In this document: positions 56,549 to 64,000 of the stretch, piece after piece
Layout: every line of letters starts with the position of its first letter
Numbering within the stretch: position 1 is the first letter of the stretch
Origin: Candidatus Limnocylindrales bacterium
GTDB lineage: Bacteria; Desulfobacterota; Binatia; UBA1149; CAITLU01
Direction of reading: 5' to 3'
DNA length: 64,000 bases
Assembly (NCBI GenBank): GCA_035571835.1
Contig: DATNBU010000010.1
Span: forward strand, 1-64,000
The notes under the pieces: generated by a model
Seen by the model: only the letters and a program-made list of their open reading frames with translations
Databases searched by the model: none
Told to the model about the DNA's origin: nothing
Program-made: the position numbers and the translations under genes

Positions 56549-59500
56549 ATGGAGTGCAGGAAACGACGGCTTTCTTTGGCGATGGTGCTCGCTGTTGCGG
56601 CCGTCGTCCGTACGGCGGATCCGGCCGCAGCGATGCGCGCCCCGCAGTTGTCGCCGCAGGAGACGGCCGAGCTCAAGCGCGACTTCGCGACCAGTCTGTC
56701 GAAGCTCAAAGGGCCGTACACCGAGAACTTCTGCGTCTGTCGCGGCACCAACGCGAAGATCCCGGTGATGAACGCGCGCGGTGCGATCACGAGCCCGTGC
56801 GGAAACAATGAGCTGTTCTGCGCGGCCTTTCGCGCACCGTGGGCGGAGGCGCTCGCGAAAAACCGGGTGTGGATCGGGAACATCTTCTCCAGCGACCTGT
56901 GGCTCTGGCCGCAGATCCCGAACCATCACGACCTCGTGCGCGGTTACATCCTCGAGAAGTATTTCGTCGAGACCAATCCGAACAACAAGCTCGCGCAGTT
57001 GAAGGCGTACGGCGGCCTGTCGGGTTCGGAGTACGAGACCGGAGCATCGACTGCGTTTTTCGAGCGCTATCTTGCCGAGCCGGGCTTTGACGACAACCAG
57101 CATTTTCCGCTCGCGTACGAGCTGCAGCGACGCTACTTCGTTCGCGACGATCTCGGCCAGGTGCAGAAAGTCCGCAGCATGGCGGTGCGCATCCAGTCGG
57201 TGAAGCCCGACTTCAAGCCGCTGCGCGACGCGATCCACAACCAGCTTTCTCCCGGGATCATCCCGATCCTTGCCGCGTATCGTGACAAGCAGCCGCAGGG
57301 CAGCGTGCGCACCCAGGTCGAGGCTCTTCTGCTCGAGCTGTCGAGACTGACGGCTCTCGACGAAAGCGCGATGCGCTCGCAGCTCGACGAGATCGCCGAT
57401 CCGGCCCTGCGCAGCCGCTTCACTGCGATGGTTCCTGCCACGAGCGCCGAGCCGATTGCCGCCATGCGCGCGCTCGGCCAGCTGATGCTCGAGGCGCGTC
57501 GCACCGTCGCGGCCGGCAAGGTCTCGCACGCCGACGCGAGGCGCCTGATCGACCTCGACATCACGGCGGCCGCCGTGCTGCAGCACCGCGGCCTCAAGCT
57601 GCTCGAAAGCGGCGCCAAGCTGGCGGTCAAGCAGGACCTCGAGCTGCTGTCGGCGCTGACCGACGCCGCCTACGGCGCCGGCCTGCTCGTGGAGCGCGAG
57701 CACGAGTCCGCCCAGAAGACACTTGCGGACCTGATGGCGAACGACCATCCGTCGCGCGAAGAATTCGCACAGGGCGTGCGCCAGACCGGGCGCATCGTCG
57801 AATGGGCGCAGGCCAACGCGACGCTGCCGTATGCCGAGGTCTGGGCGCAGTGGACGCTGCTGATGCCGCAGGTTGCGGGAATCGGCGACGACATCCTGCG
57901 CGGCTCGCCGCTGTTGCTGTTCGCGAAGGTCTACGGGCAGCTCGACGACTACGCTGCCGGCGCCGGCGCCAAGCGCCACGAGGTCTTCGGCAGCGAGATC
58001 ACCGGGGATGTGCGCGTGCTCAATCCGGGTCTCGCCGTCGGCAAGCTGCGCGTCGCGCCGAAGGACGACGCCTATGCACGCAACGAAATCGTCGCGCTTG
58101 CCGAGACGCCGGCCGATCTCGAGCCGGCTGCCGGCATCCTGACTGCCGGCGAAGGCAACGTGCTTTCGCACGTGCAGCTGCTGGCGCGCTCGCTCGGGAT
58201 TCCCAACACGGTGCTCGGTCCGGACGCCTTCGAACGCGCCAAGCCCCACGACGGTCATCTGGTGTTCTACGCGGCGACTCCCGGAGGACGCGCGATCCTC
58301 AAGGAAATGTCGGACATGACCACGGCCGAGAAGGGCGCGTGGGCCGAATACACCGGCAACGACAAGCGAACCGGCGAGGGGTTCGGGGCAGGCGCGCCGA
58401 AGCTGCACATCGACACCGACAAGATCGATCTTTCGAAAAAGCTGCCGATCGACCTCGCCGAGATCCGCCGCAGCGATTCGGGCAAGATCTGTGGGCCGAA
58501 GGGCGCCTTTCTCGGCGAGCTCAAGCACCTGTTCCCCGACAAGGTCGCGCGCGGCATCGTGGTTCCGTTCGGAGCGTACCGCGACCATTACGACCACGCG
58601 CTGGTGTCGATCCCTCCGTCGCAGCGGGCCGCGAACGTGGCGACGGCCGGCGAGCATCTGTCGGCGTACGTCGAGCGCACGTTCAAGGAATTCTTCGATA
58701 CCATGATCCCGTCGGTCAAGGATCCGCACCAGCTCTCGCAGTGGATCGCGCCGCGTCTCGAAGTGATCCGCTATTCGATCGAGCAGTCGCCGCTGTCGCC
58801 CGAGCTTCGCGCGGCGATCAAGGACGGGCTCGACAAGAACGGCCTGCTTCGCGGCCCGGGAAACAACGACACCACCGGCTGCTTCGTGCGAAGCGACACC
58901 AACGTCGAGGATCTCGACAGCTTCAACGGCGCAGGGCTCAACCTGACGATCTTCAACATGGGCTCGCTCGACGACATCTACAGCGGGCTTCGCGAGGTGT
59001 GGGCGTCGCCGTTCGAGCTGCGTTCGTTCTCGTGGCGCCAGACGCTGATCGACCAGCCGCTGTGGGTGCTGCCGTCGGTCGTGATCCTCCAGTCGGTGCC
59101 GTCCGACAAGTCCGGTGTGCTCGTGACGTGCGACATCGAGAACGGCGACCGCACGAAGATGGTCATCGCGACGTCCGAAGGCGTCGGCGGCGCGGTCGAC
59201 GGCACCTCGGCCGAAACCCTGCGCTGGTCGCCGACGAAGGTCGACGTGCTGACGCTCTACAAGTCCGCATGGAAGAATGCGCTGCTTCCGAACGGCGGCA
59301 CCCGGATCGTTCCGTCGAGCGGCAAGGACGAGGTGCTCTCGCCAAAAGAAGTCGAAGAGATCGTCGCTGCCGGAAAAGCCATCGACCAGAAGCTCGAGCC
59401 GGCAAGGGATTCCCAGGGCCGCCCGCGTCCGTGGGACATCGAGTTCGGATTCTCGCAGGGAAAGCTCTGGCTGTTCCAGTCGCGCCCGTTCATCGGTAAT

Positions 59501-59599
59501 GAAAGCGTCAAGAACGTTCCGGCCCTCGCGGTGCTCGACGGCGGGGCCGTGACGGCCTCGGCGAAAGACCGTCTTTCGCTGTCCGACGTTCCGAGATGA
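56549..59599 (+). CDS. Exported PEP-synthase / glucan-dikinase-like phosphotransferase
   Basis: The 1016-residue protein has a signal peptide (RRLSLAMVLAVAAVVRTADP), about 450 residues without a recognised domain, a swivelling phosphohistidine domain with His541 in GNVLSHVQLLARSLGIPN, and a C-terminal PPDK/PpsA-type ATP-grasp: VRSDTNVEDLDSFNGAGLN near 780, WASPFELRSFSWRQ, and WDIEFGFSQGKLWLFQSRP near 963-981. The His domain precedes the ATP domain, as in glucan water dikinases and unlike PpsA. ATG 56549 follows AAGGAGAACGAG. The stop overlaps the next gene's frame (ATGA). An export-targeted enzyme of this class is unusual; the substrate is unknown. Confidence 0.7.
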   Translation: MECRKRRLSLAMVLAVAAVVRTADPAAAMRAPQLSPQETAELKRDFATSLSKLKGPYTENFCVCRGTNAKIPVMNARGAITSPCGNNELFCAAFRAPWAEALAKNRVWIGNIFSSDLWLWPQIPNHHDLVRGYILEKYFVETNPNNKLAQLKAYGGLSGSEYETGASTAFFERYLAEPGFDDNQHFPLAYELQRRYFVRDDLGQVQKVRSMAVRIQSVKPDFKPLRDAIHNQLSPGIIPILAAYRDKQPQGSVRTQVEALLLELSRLTALDESAMRSQLDEIADPALRSRFTAMVPATSAEPIAAMRALGQLMLEARRTVAAGKVSHADARRLIDLDITAAAVLQHRGLKLLESGAKLAVKQDLELLSALTDAAYGAGLLVEREHESAQKTLADLMANDHPSREEFAQGVRQTGRIVEWAQANATLPYAEVWAQWTLLMPQVAGIGDDILRGSPLLLFAKVYGQLDDYAAGAGAKRHEVFGSEITGDVRVLNPGLAVGKLRVAPKDDAYARNEIVALAETPADLEPAAGILTAGEGNVLSHVQLLARSLGIPNTVLGPDAFERAKPHDGHLVFYAATPGGRAILKEMSDMTTAEKGAWAEYTGNDKRTGEGFGAGAPKLHIDTDKIDLSKKLPIDLAEIRRSDSGKICGPKGAFLGELKHLFPDKVARGIVVPFGAYRDHYDHALVSIPPSQRAANVATAGEHLSAYVERTFKEFFDTMIPSVKDPHQLSQWIAPRLEVIRYSIEQSPLSPELRAAIKDGLDKNGLLRGPGNNDTTGCFVRSDTNVEDLDSFNGAGLNLTIFNMGSLDDIYSGLREVWASPFELRSFSWRQTLIDQPLWVLPSVVILQSVPSDKSGVLVTCDIENGDRTKMVIATSEGVGGAVDGTSAETLRWSPTKVDVLTLYKSAWKNALLPNGGTRIVPSSGKDEVLSPKEVEEIVAAGKAIDQKLEPARDSQGRPRPWDIEFGFSQGKLWLFQSRPFIGNESVKNVPALAVLDGGAVTASAKDRLSLSDVPR

Positions 59600-59613
59600 C
59601 CTGGAGATCGACG

Positions 59614-61272
59614 ATGACTGTCCGTACTTCCGGTGTTCCCCGCATGCTTCGTATCGTTCGCTGCGGCCTCCTGCTGGCGTCGTGCTGCGGCATGCTCTTT
59701 CTTCCTGTCGGCGCGCGCGCGGCCCTCGATGCCGGTGAGACGGCGTGGGACGGAAGCCAGCCGCCGCAGGGCGTGTATTTCCACTGGTACGAGCCGTCGT
59801 TCTACACCGGCTTCGCACCGCGCACGCAGGATCCTTCGCGGCTTCACATCGAGCTCGGGCGCGGCAACCAGGTGCGCGTGACGGTCGTCCTCGGCGACGC
59901 CGAGCTCGACAACTATCTCGGCGACCTCGACGCGCGGCACAAGACCTACCAGGAGCTGATCGACCGCAAGATCATGGTGCTGACGACCAACCGCGAGTAC
60001 GAGCGCTTCGTCAAGGGCCTCGAGGATCAGGGTGTGGCAGCGGCCGCGCGCGGCGGAGACGCGAGTCGAAAGAAGGCGATCGACGTGATGAGCGCGCTCA
60101 ACCCCGAGCGTGTGTTCCGCGTGCATCTTCCGGTCGCGACGCTCGCGGCAGCGTGGCATTCCGTGCTGACGTCGCTCGACGAGAGCTCGGACGTCGCAAA
60201 GCTCGACGCGGCCAACGCGGTGCTGCCCGGTCGCGTGAACCTGACGGCGCTGACTCCGGAGATCTCGGCGGCGCTTTCGCGAGCCTCTGCTGCAGCACGC
60301 TCCGGCGGAGCGGATTCGTCCGCATTCCGCTCCGAAGTCGAAGCGTTCATCACCGCTGCGACTGCCGGGCACTATCGCGCGACGGGCGGGGCCGTCGACG
60401 CCGTGGAGTTCACGACGATCTATCCGGCCGGAACGGTCGAAGGCACGACCAGCTACAAGGGCGAGAAGCTTCCGGACTTCGGTGTCACGGGAATCTGGCC
60501 GCTGATGCGCCGCGACCAGGGCAGGGGACAGACGGGCATGGTCGACTACCTGTCGACGAATCCGGGATACGGGTTCATTCCGCTGCTTGCCTACCAGCAT
60601 GCCGGCGGCATCACGTACAACGCGTTCCACAACGCGGGCGTGCGCTGCCAGCTCGACTCGACACCGTTCCTTCCGCCGGCGTGGCGGAAGGCGACGAGCG
60701 AGCGCGACGGCAAGGCGATGCAGAACCTGTGGGTGGTCGGCCGCGGGCCGACGTCGCACGGCTGCACGCGGCTTCCCTCGGGACACATGAGCGAGCTGCG
60801 CCAGATCGTCCCGAGCGAGTCCGACACGCTGACCAGGGTTCCGACGTTCCGCGACCTTCCGCAGTGCTACGACGTGTTCGACATCGACGCCGACGGCAAA
60901 CCGGAGGCGATGGGCGTGCAGTTCTACCTTGCGTACCGCAGCAACGAGCACACGCCGGTCAAGACGTGGATCTCGAACAAGCGCGAGCCGTTCTACAAGT
61001 GGCTCTACGGCAACAACATCGAGATCGGGCCGGTCGGAAAGTCGCAGCTGCGCAGCGTTCCGGTCTGCCGCTTTGCCGGGCGCAAGGCCCAGGAGGCGAA
61101 GCTGCTCAGCGATGTGCCGCTGCACGAAGCGTCGTACGTTCCCGAAGCGATCCAGTTCTACACGATCAAGCCGGTGTCGTTCGAAAGCGGCGCGGGCTTC
61201 AACTTCAACCGCGAGCTGCGCAAGGTCGGAGCCGGCCACACGACCGACCGCAAGATGCTGCTGCTGAACTGA
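59614..61272 (+). CDS. Exported L,D-transpeptidase-like protein
   Basis: The 552-residue product has a signal peptide (LRIVRCGLLLASCCGMLFLP) and a YkuD-like catalytic signature SHGCTRLPSGHM with Cys384 and His382, preceded by VVGRGPT. L,D-transpeptidases cross-link peptidoglycan or attach proteins to it. Overall it is longer than usual and the rest is not recognised. ATG 59614 has GGAG seven bases upstream; ATG 59596 overlaps the dikinase gene by 4 bp (ATGA) and is the alternative. Together with the upstream gene it forms a likely operon. A palindrome with a T-rich tail follows at 61296. Confidence 0.78.
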   Translation: MTVRTSGVPRMLRIVRCGLLLASCCGMLFLPVGARAALDAGETAWDGSQPPQGVYFHWYEPSFYTGFAPRTQDPSRLHIELGRGNQVRVTVVLGDAELDNYLGDLDARHKTYQELIDRKIMVLTTNREYERFVKGLEDQGVAAAARGGDASRKKAIDVMSALNPERVFRVHLPVATLAAAWHSVLTSLDESSDVAKLDAANAVLPGRVNLTALTPEISAALSRASAAARSGGADSSAFRSEVEAFITAATAGHYRATGGAVDAVEFTTIYPAGTVEGTTSYKGEKLPDFGVTGIWPLMRRDQGRGQTGMVDYLSTNPGYGFIPLLAYQHAGGITYNAFHNAGVRCQLDSTPFLPPAWRKATSERDGKAMQNLWVVGRGPTSHGCTRLPSGHMSELRQIVPSESDTLTRVPTFRDLPQCYDVFDIDADGKPEAMGVQFYLAYRSNEHTPVKTWISNKREPFYKWLYGNNIEIGPVGKSQLRSVPVCRFAGRKAQEAKLLSDVPLHEASYVPEAIQFYTIKPVSFESGAGFNFNRELRKVGAGHTTDRKMLLLN

Positions 61273-61295
61273 CTGGTATCGCCCGCGGAGGCGAT

Positions 61296-61348
61296 TCGGG
61301 GACAGACACCGATTTACGGAAATCGGTGTCTGTCCCCGATTTTATTTG
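61296..61348 (+). terminator. REP-like palindrome acting as likely terminator between convergent genes
   Basis: A 20-bp perfect stem (61296-61315 with 61320-61339) encloses the loop ACGG and is followed by ATTTTATTT, a layout that would terminate the L,D-transpeptidase transcript. The stem starts 23 bases after that gene's stop and ends 2 bases before the stop of the convergent Ig-like gene. It is a second copy of the palindrome found in the carboxylase gene, with one central change. Confidence 0.7.
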
Positions 61349-63054
61349 TGGCGGACCGACAGTGGCGCCGACTTCGTCACTCCGAGATAGCTTCCCAAGA
61401 TCGTGACACTCGACGGCTTCTTGGTCGCCTTCGTAGTGACCGTGAATGAATTGGTGGTCGCTCCTGCTGCAACGACGACTGCCGGCGGTACCGTCGCGAG
61501 CGACGTGTTCGAGCTTGCGAGCGAAATCGATGCGCCGCCGGAGGGCGCCGCTGCGGTCAGCGTGACGGTTCCCGTGACCGAGCCGCCGCCGATCACGGAC
61601 GTCGGTGACAGTGCAAGCGAAGAGAGTGCCGCGGCCGGCGGAGGCGGGACGGGATTGATCGTAAGCGTCACCGATTTGCTCACCGAGTTGTAGGTGGCGG
61701 AGATGCTTCCGGTCGTGCTGGTCGAAACTGCCGACGTGGCAATCGGGAACGACGCCGCCACGCTGCCGGCCGCGACGAGCACGCTGCCCGGTATTGCCAG
61801 GTTGGGGCTCGCGGTGAACAGCGCAACGCTCGCGCCGCCGGCCGGAGCCACCGCCGTCAGCGTGACCGTTCCGGTCGAAGAGTTTCCGCCGACCACCGGA
61901 TTCGGGCTGGCGGCGATCGTGCTCAGCGCTGCCGGGCCGGTCGGCGGATTCCAGCCGCGCTCGATCACGTCGAAGTCGCTTGCCGACAGCAGCGAGAACG
62001 CAGGATTGAGGATGTCGCTGTTCCAGCGCGTGTCGAACGTGCCGGTCACGTACATGTCGGTGCCGTTGTCGGCGACGATCAGGCCGTACTTCTGCATGGC
62101 CCGGAAGATCCGGCGCAGGTTCGGATCGGCTGTGCGAAGCGCGGGATCGCTGCCGCCGACGCTGGTCTTCAGGCGCAGACGCGCGCCCATCGGCAGCGCG
62201 CCGCTGGTCGTGCCGGCGCGGTGCGAAGCCGGGTATACGTAGCCGTTGGTCGCGCGCACGGTGACGCGGAACGCGTGACGGATCTCGGCGCTGAGGTCGG
62301 GATGGAACGCTTCGTCGTAGCGCACGAGCCCCGGGAAGATCGCGAGCCCCGCCGCGTCGGCCGACGTCCAGCCATCGGGGCGACGGTCGCTCGTGTTCAT
62401 GTCGAAGAATGCGCCGGAGCCCGCGTACCATTTCGACTGCGTGGCGTTGTAGTAGACGTTGTAGAGCTCGTAGAGATGGCGGTTGACGCAGTCGATCATC
62501 AGCAGGTGGCGGTCGCTCGAGCTGCGCTGGTCGACGTTGGCCGGCGAGCCGCCTTCGACCCAGTGCGCCTGCGTGATCGCCTGCGCCGGGATCGGATAGA
62601 ACGGCACGCCCTGGCCGGTTGTCATGTCGACCCCGTCGCTCTCGTCCCAGTACTGGAACGTGACGGCCTGCGGCGCCTGCGTGTCGCTGACGATCGCGTA
62701 CGGCATGCCGTAGATCGCCGTGCTTCCGGGCGAGACTTCTCCACCGAAGTCGGGATGGAGCTTCCTGGTCCCGCCGTTGTTGATGAACGCGATGAACGCC
62801 GCCGAGCTCGCATCGACCGGAGCCGCACTGATGTCGAGGTTCCACCAGTTGTCGGCCGGGAAGACCGGTTGCGGCGGCGGCGCGCCCTGGACCGGCAGCG
62901 AGACCGGGCACTGCGCGAACGCAGTCGCGGCCGCGGTCACGACCAGCGTCGCGGCCATGGCCAGACGGCGCAGCGCGGCCGGCAGCGTGATTACAACAGG
63001 GCGAACCCCGGCGTCGCGAGCGCAGCGCGCGCGCCGGGAAACAGAAATAGCCAT
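61342..63054 (-). CDS. Secreted protein of unknown function with C-terminal Ig-like repeats
   Basis: The 570-residue protein has an N-terminal signal region (LRRLAMAATLVVTAAATAFA). The N-terminal ~340 residues form a domain I do not recognise, opening near DNWWNLDISAAPVDASSAA and containing HLLMIDCVNRHLYELYN and MTTGQGVPFYPIPAQAITQA. Two Ig-like/beta-sandwich repeats follow (STIAASPNPVVGGNSSTGTV and SSLALSPTSVIGGGSVTGTV). ATG 63054 has GGGAGGGAC upstream. It is 288 bp (63055-63342, no gene seen) downstream of the dipeptidase. A cell-surface role is inferred only from the export signal and repeats. Confidence 0.75.
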   Translation of the reverse strand: MAISVSRRARCARDAGVRPVVITLPAALRRLAMAATLVVTAAATAFAQCPVSLPVQGAPPPQPVFPADNWWNLDISAAPVDASSAAFIAFINNGGTRKLHPDFGGEVSPGSTAIYGMPYAIVSDTQAPQAVTFQYWDESDGVDMTTGQGVPFYPIPAQAITQAHWVEGGSPANVDQRSSSDRHLLMIDCVNRHLYELYNVYYNATQSKWYAGSGAFFDMNTSDRRPDGWTSADAAGLAIFPGLVRYDEAFHPDLSAEIRHAFRVTVRATNGYVYPASHRAGTTSGALPMGARLRLKTSVGGSDPALRTADPNLRRIFRAMQKYGLIVADNGTDMYVTGTFDTRWNSDILNPAFSLLSASDFDVIERGWNPPTGPAALSTIAASPNPVVGGNSSTGTVTLTAVAPAGGASVALFTASPNLAIPGSVLVAAGSVAASFPIATSAVSTSTTGSISATYNSVSKSVTLTINPVPPPPAAALSSLALSPTSVIGGGSVTGTVTLTAAAPSGGASISLASSNTSLATVPPAVVVAAGATTNSFTVTTKATKKPSSVTILGSYLGVTKSAPLSVRHK

Positions 63055-63342
63055 CGTGGTGTCCCTCCCAGGCACCGCGAATAAACAAGAAACATGCCGG
63101 AGCTGCGTTTTGCGACGAGCGCTGACTTGCGTCCGGCTCGCAGGCCTCGCGCGAGCACCGAACAGCGCTGGGAATGCTGTTTGCGCATCGTCGCGTGCGA
63201 CGGCGCGCCGGCTGATGACGCGCTCGCGCATCGCCGATGGCTGTCCGTTCGATCGTGCATGGTCGCACGGGTGCGGCCAACCGTCGCAGCAGTGCGATGT
63301 TCTGTGCGTGAGGGAAGTGCGCGTAAAGCGCGTGAAACTGAA

Positions 63343-64000
63343 TCAGCGCTCCCGCAAGTCCTTCGAATCGAGCGGCACGTCGAGAACCGGCCAATCCTTC
63401 CAGCCCGCATAGTCGAAGTGCCACCACTCGTTTTCGTAGACTGTAAAACCTTCGGCCTCCATCAGTGTGCGAAGAAGGTCACGGGCCTTTCTCTCGGCAG
63501 CAGTGCCGCCTGCGTATGCGGGATGTGCGCGCTCGCTGAAGTCGTCGTAAGCGCTCGGCATGGGCACTTCACGGCCACTCGCGAGGTCGAACAGCGTAAG
63601 GTCGACGGCGCAGCCGCGATTGTGCCGCGAACCCGCGAGCGGATCGGCAAGATACGCGCGGTGCATCGGATAGCGGTCCCAGAACATCCGCGTAACCGAC
63701 CACGGACGATACGCATCGAGGACGAGCAGTCCGTACCCGGCGTCATGCGCGCGCCGGTCGGCGCGGCGCAGCGCTTCGGCTGCCGGCTTCTGCATCATCG
63801 CACGGGCGACGGCGTAAACGGGCTTTCCGGTGAAGTTGTTCGCCGTCGCGTAGCGGATGTCGAAATGAAGATCGGGATCGACCGACGCGAGCTCGACGAG
63901 CTCGGACGTACGGCTTCCGCCGAGACCGGCGGGCATGGCAGGAGGATCGGTTTTCACGACGGCAGGTTTTCCTTGAGCGCCCATGAATACGACGAGGATG
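63343..64000 (-). CDS. D-alanyl-D-alanine dipeptidase, VanX/DdpX type (5' end probably outside window)
   Basis: The frame encodes a VanX-family zinc dipeptidase. The zinc ligands are visible: His121 and Asp128 in SRHNRGCAVDLTLF and His189 in NEWWHFDY, with catalytic Glu186, counted from ATG 63984; AYRPWSVTRM carries the supporting Arg. The enzyme hydrolyses D-Ala-D-Ala, lowering vancomycin-target precursors or recycling wall peptides. The frame continues upstream as ILVVF before ATG 63984 with no stop to the edge, suggesting a truncated signal peptide, so the true start lies outside. No vanHA-like genes are seen here. Confidence 0.88.
   Translation of the reverse strand, partial: ILVVFMGAQGKPAVVKTDPPAMPAGLGGSRTSELVELASVDPDLHFDIRYATANNFTGKPVYAVARAMMQKPAAEALRRADRRAHDAGYGLLVLDAYRPWSVTRMFWDRYPMHRAYLADPLAGSRHNRGCAVDLTLFDLASGREVPMPSAYDDFSERAHPAYAGGTAAERKARDLLRTLMEAEGFTVYENEWWHFDYAGWKDWPVLDVPLDSKDLRER

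Noticed and set aside
57802-59499. A 565-codon alternative frame within the dikinase-like gene
   Set aside because: It lies inside a gene with intact phosphohistidine and ATP-grasp motifs and reads as arginine-rich low-complexity sequence.

Overview
The window is a high-GC (by eye) chromosomal segment from a Gram-negative bacterium. LptD, SPOR-domain, M23-peptidase and L,D-transpeptidase-type proteins point to an outer membrane and a peptidoglycan wall. GTG starts are common. Secreted proteins with Cys-rich 'DDG' motifs and dockerin-like tails, single-chain acyl-CoA carboxylase, an F420-type nitroreductase-fold protein and short palindromic repeats of the GGGGACAG type fit a deltaproteobacterial-grade lineage such as Candidatus Binatota. 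That placement is inference; no rRNA gene is present to test it.

Region 1 (1-15.5 kb) is the classic S10-spc-alpha ribosomal superoperon, all on the plus strand: the tuf 3' end, then rpsJ-rplCDWB-rpsS-rplV-rpsC-rplP-rpmC-rpsQ-rplNXE-rpsN-rpsH-rplFR-rpsE-rpmD-rplO-secY-adk-map-rpmJ-rpsMKD-rpoA-rplQ. infA is missing from its usual place between map and rpmJ. S14, S4, L36 and the adenylate kinase LID keep zinc-type cysteines. Several gene gaps carry small hairpins capped by GAGA (GNRA-type) tetraloops, including three nearly identical tandem copies between rplX and rplE.

Region 2 (15.5-24.8 kb) has argS, a SPOR-domain protein, a secreted RCC1-repeat/dockerin-like protein, a lipid module (sterol-desaturase-family enzyme, fatty-acid desaturase, thiolase), a HigB/HigA-type toxin-antitoxin pair whose toxin is frameshifted, and a deazaflavin-type oxidoreductase.

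Region 3 (24.9-40.5 kb) is trpE-trpD-trpC-trpF-trpB-trpA-folC-lptD-acyl-CoA carboxylase, with many 4-bp overlaps, followed by a GT-C glycosyltransferase/TPR protein. trpG and accD are absent from positions where they are often found. A perfect 50-bp palindrome lies in frame inside the carboxylase gene; a related copy sits near 61.3 kb and a degenerate one between trpF and trpB.

Region 4 (40.6-64 kb) is accessory and rich in envelope proteins: a secreted HAF-repeat protein divergent from a large wHTH-ATPase-TPR regulator, a CARDB-repeat/M23 protein with a substituted catalytic His, two tandem Npt-type nucleotide-transporter-like proteins (the second fused to HEAT repeats and a cyclic-nucleotide-binding domain), a class A beta-lactamase-fold protein overlapping a predicted secreted PI3/4-kinase-like protein, and divergently a secreted PEP-synthase/glucan-dikinase-like protein overlapping an L,D-transpeptidase-like protein. 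A secreted Ig-like-repeat protein and a VanX-type D-Ala-D-Ala dipeptidase, cut by the window edge, follow. Two exported predicted phosphotransferases among cell-wall enzymes and beside nucleotide-carrier-like proteins are the best candidate here for an undescribed system.
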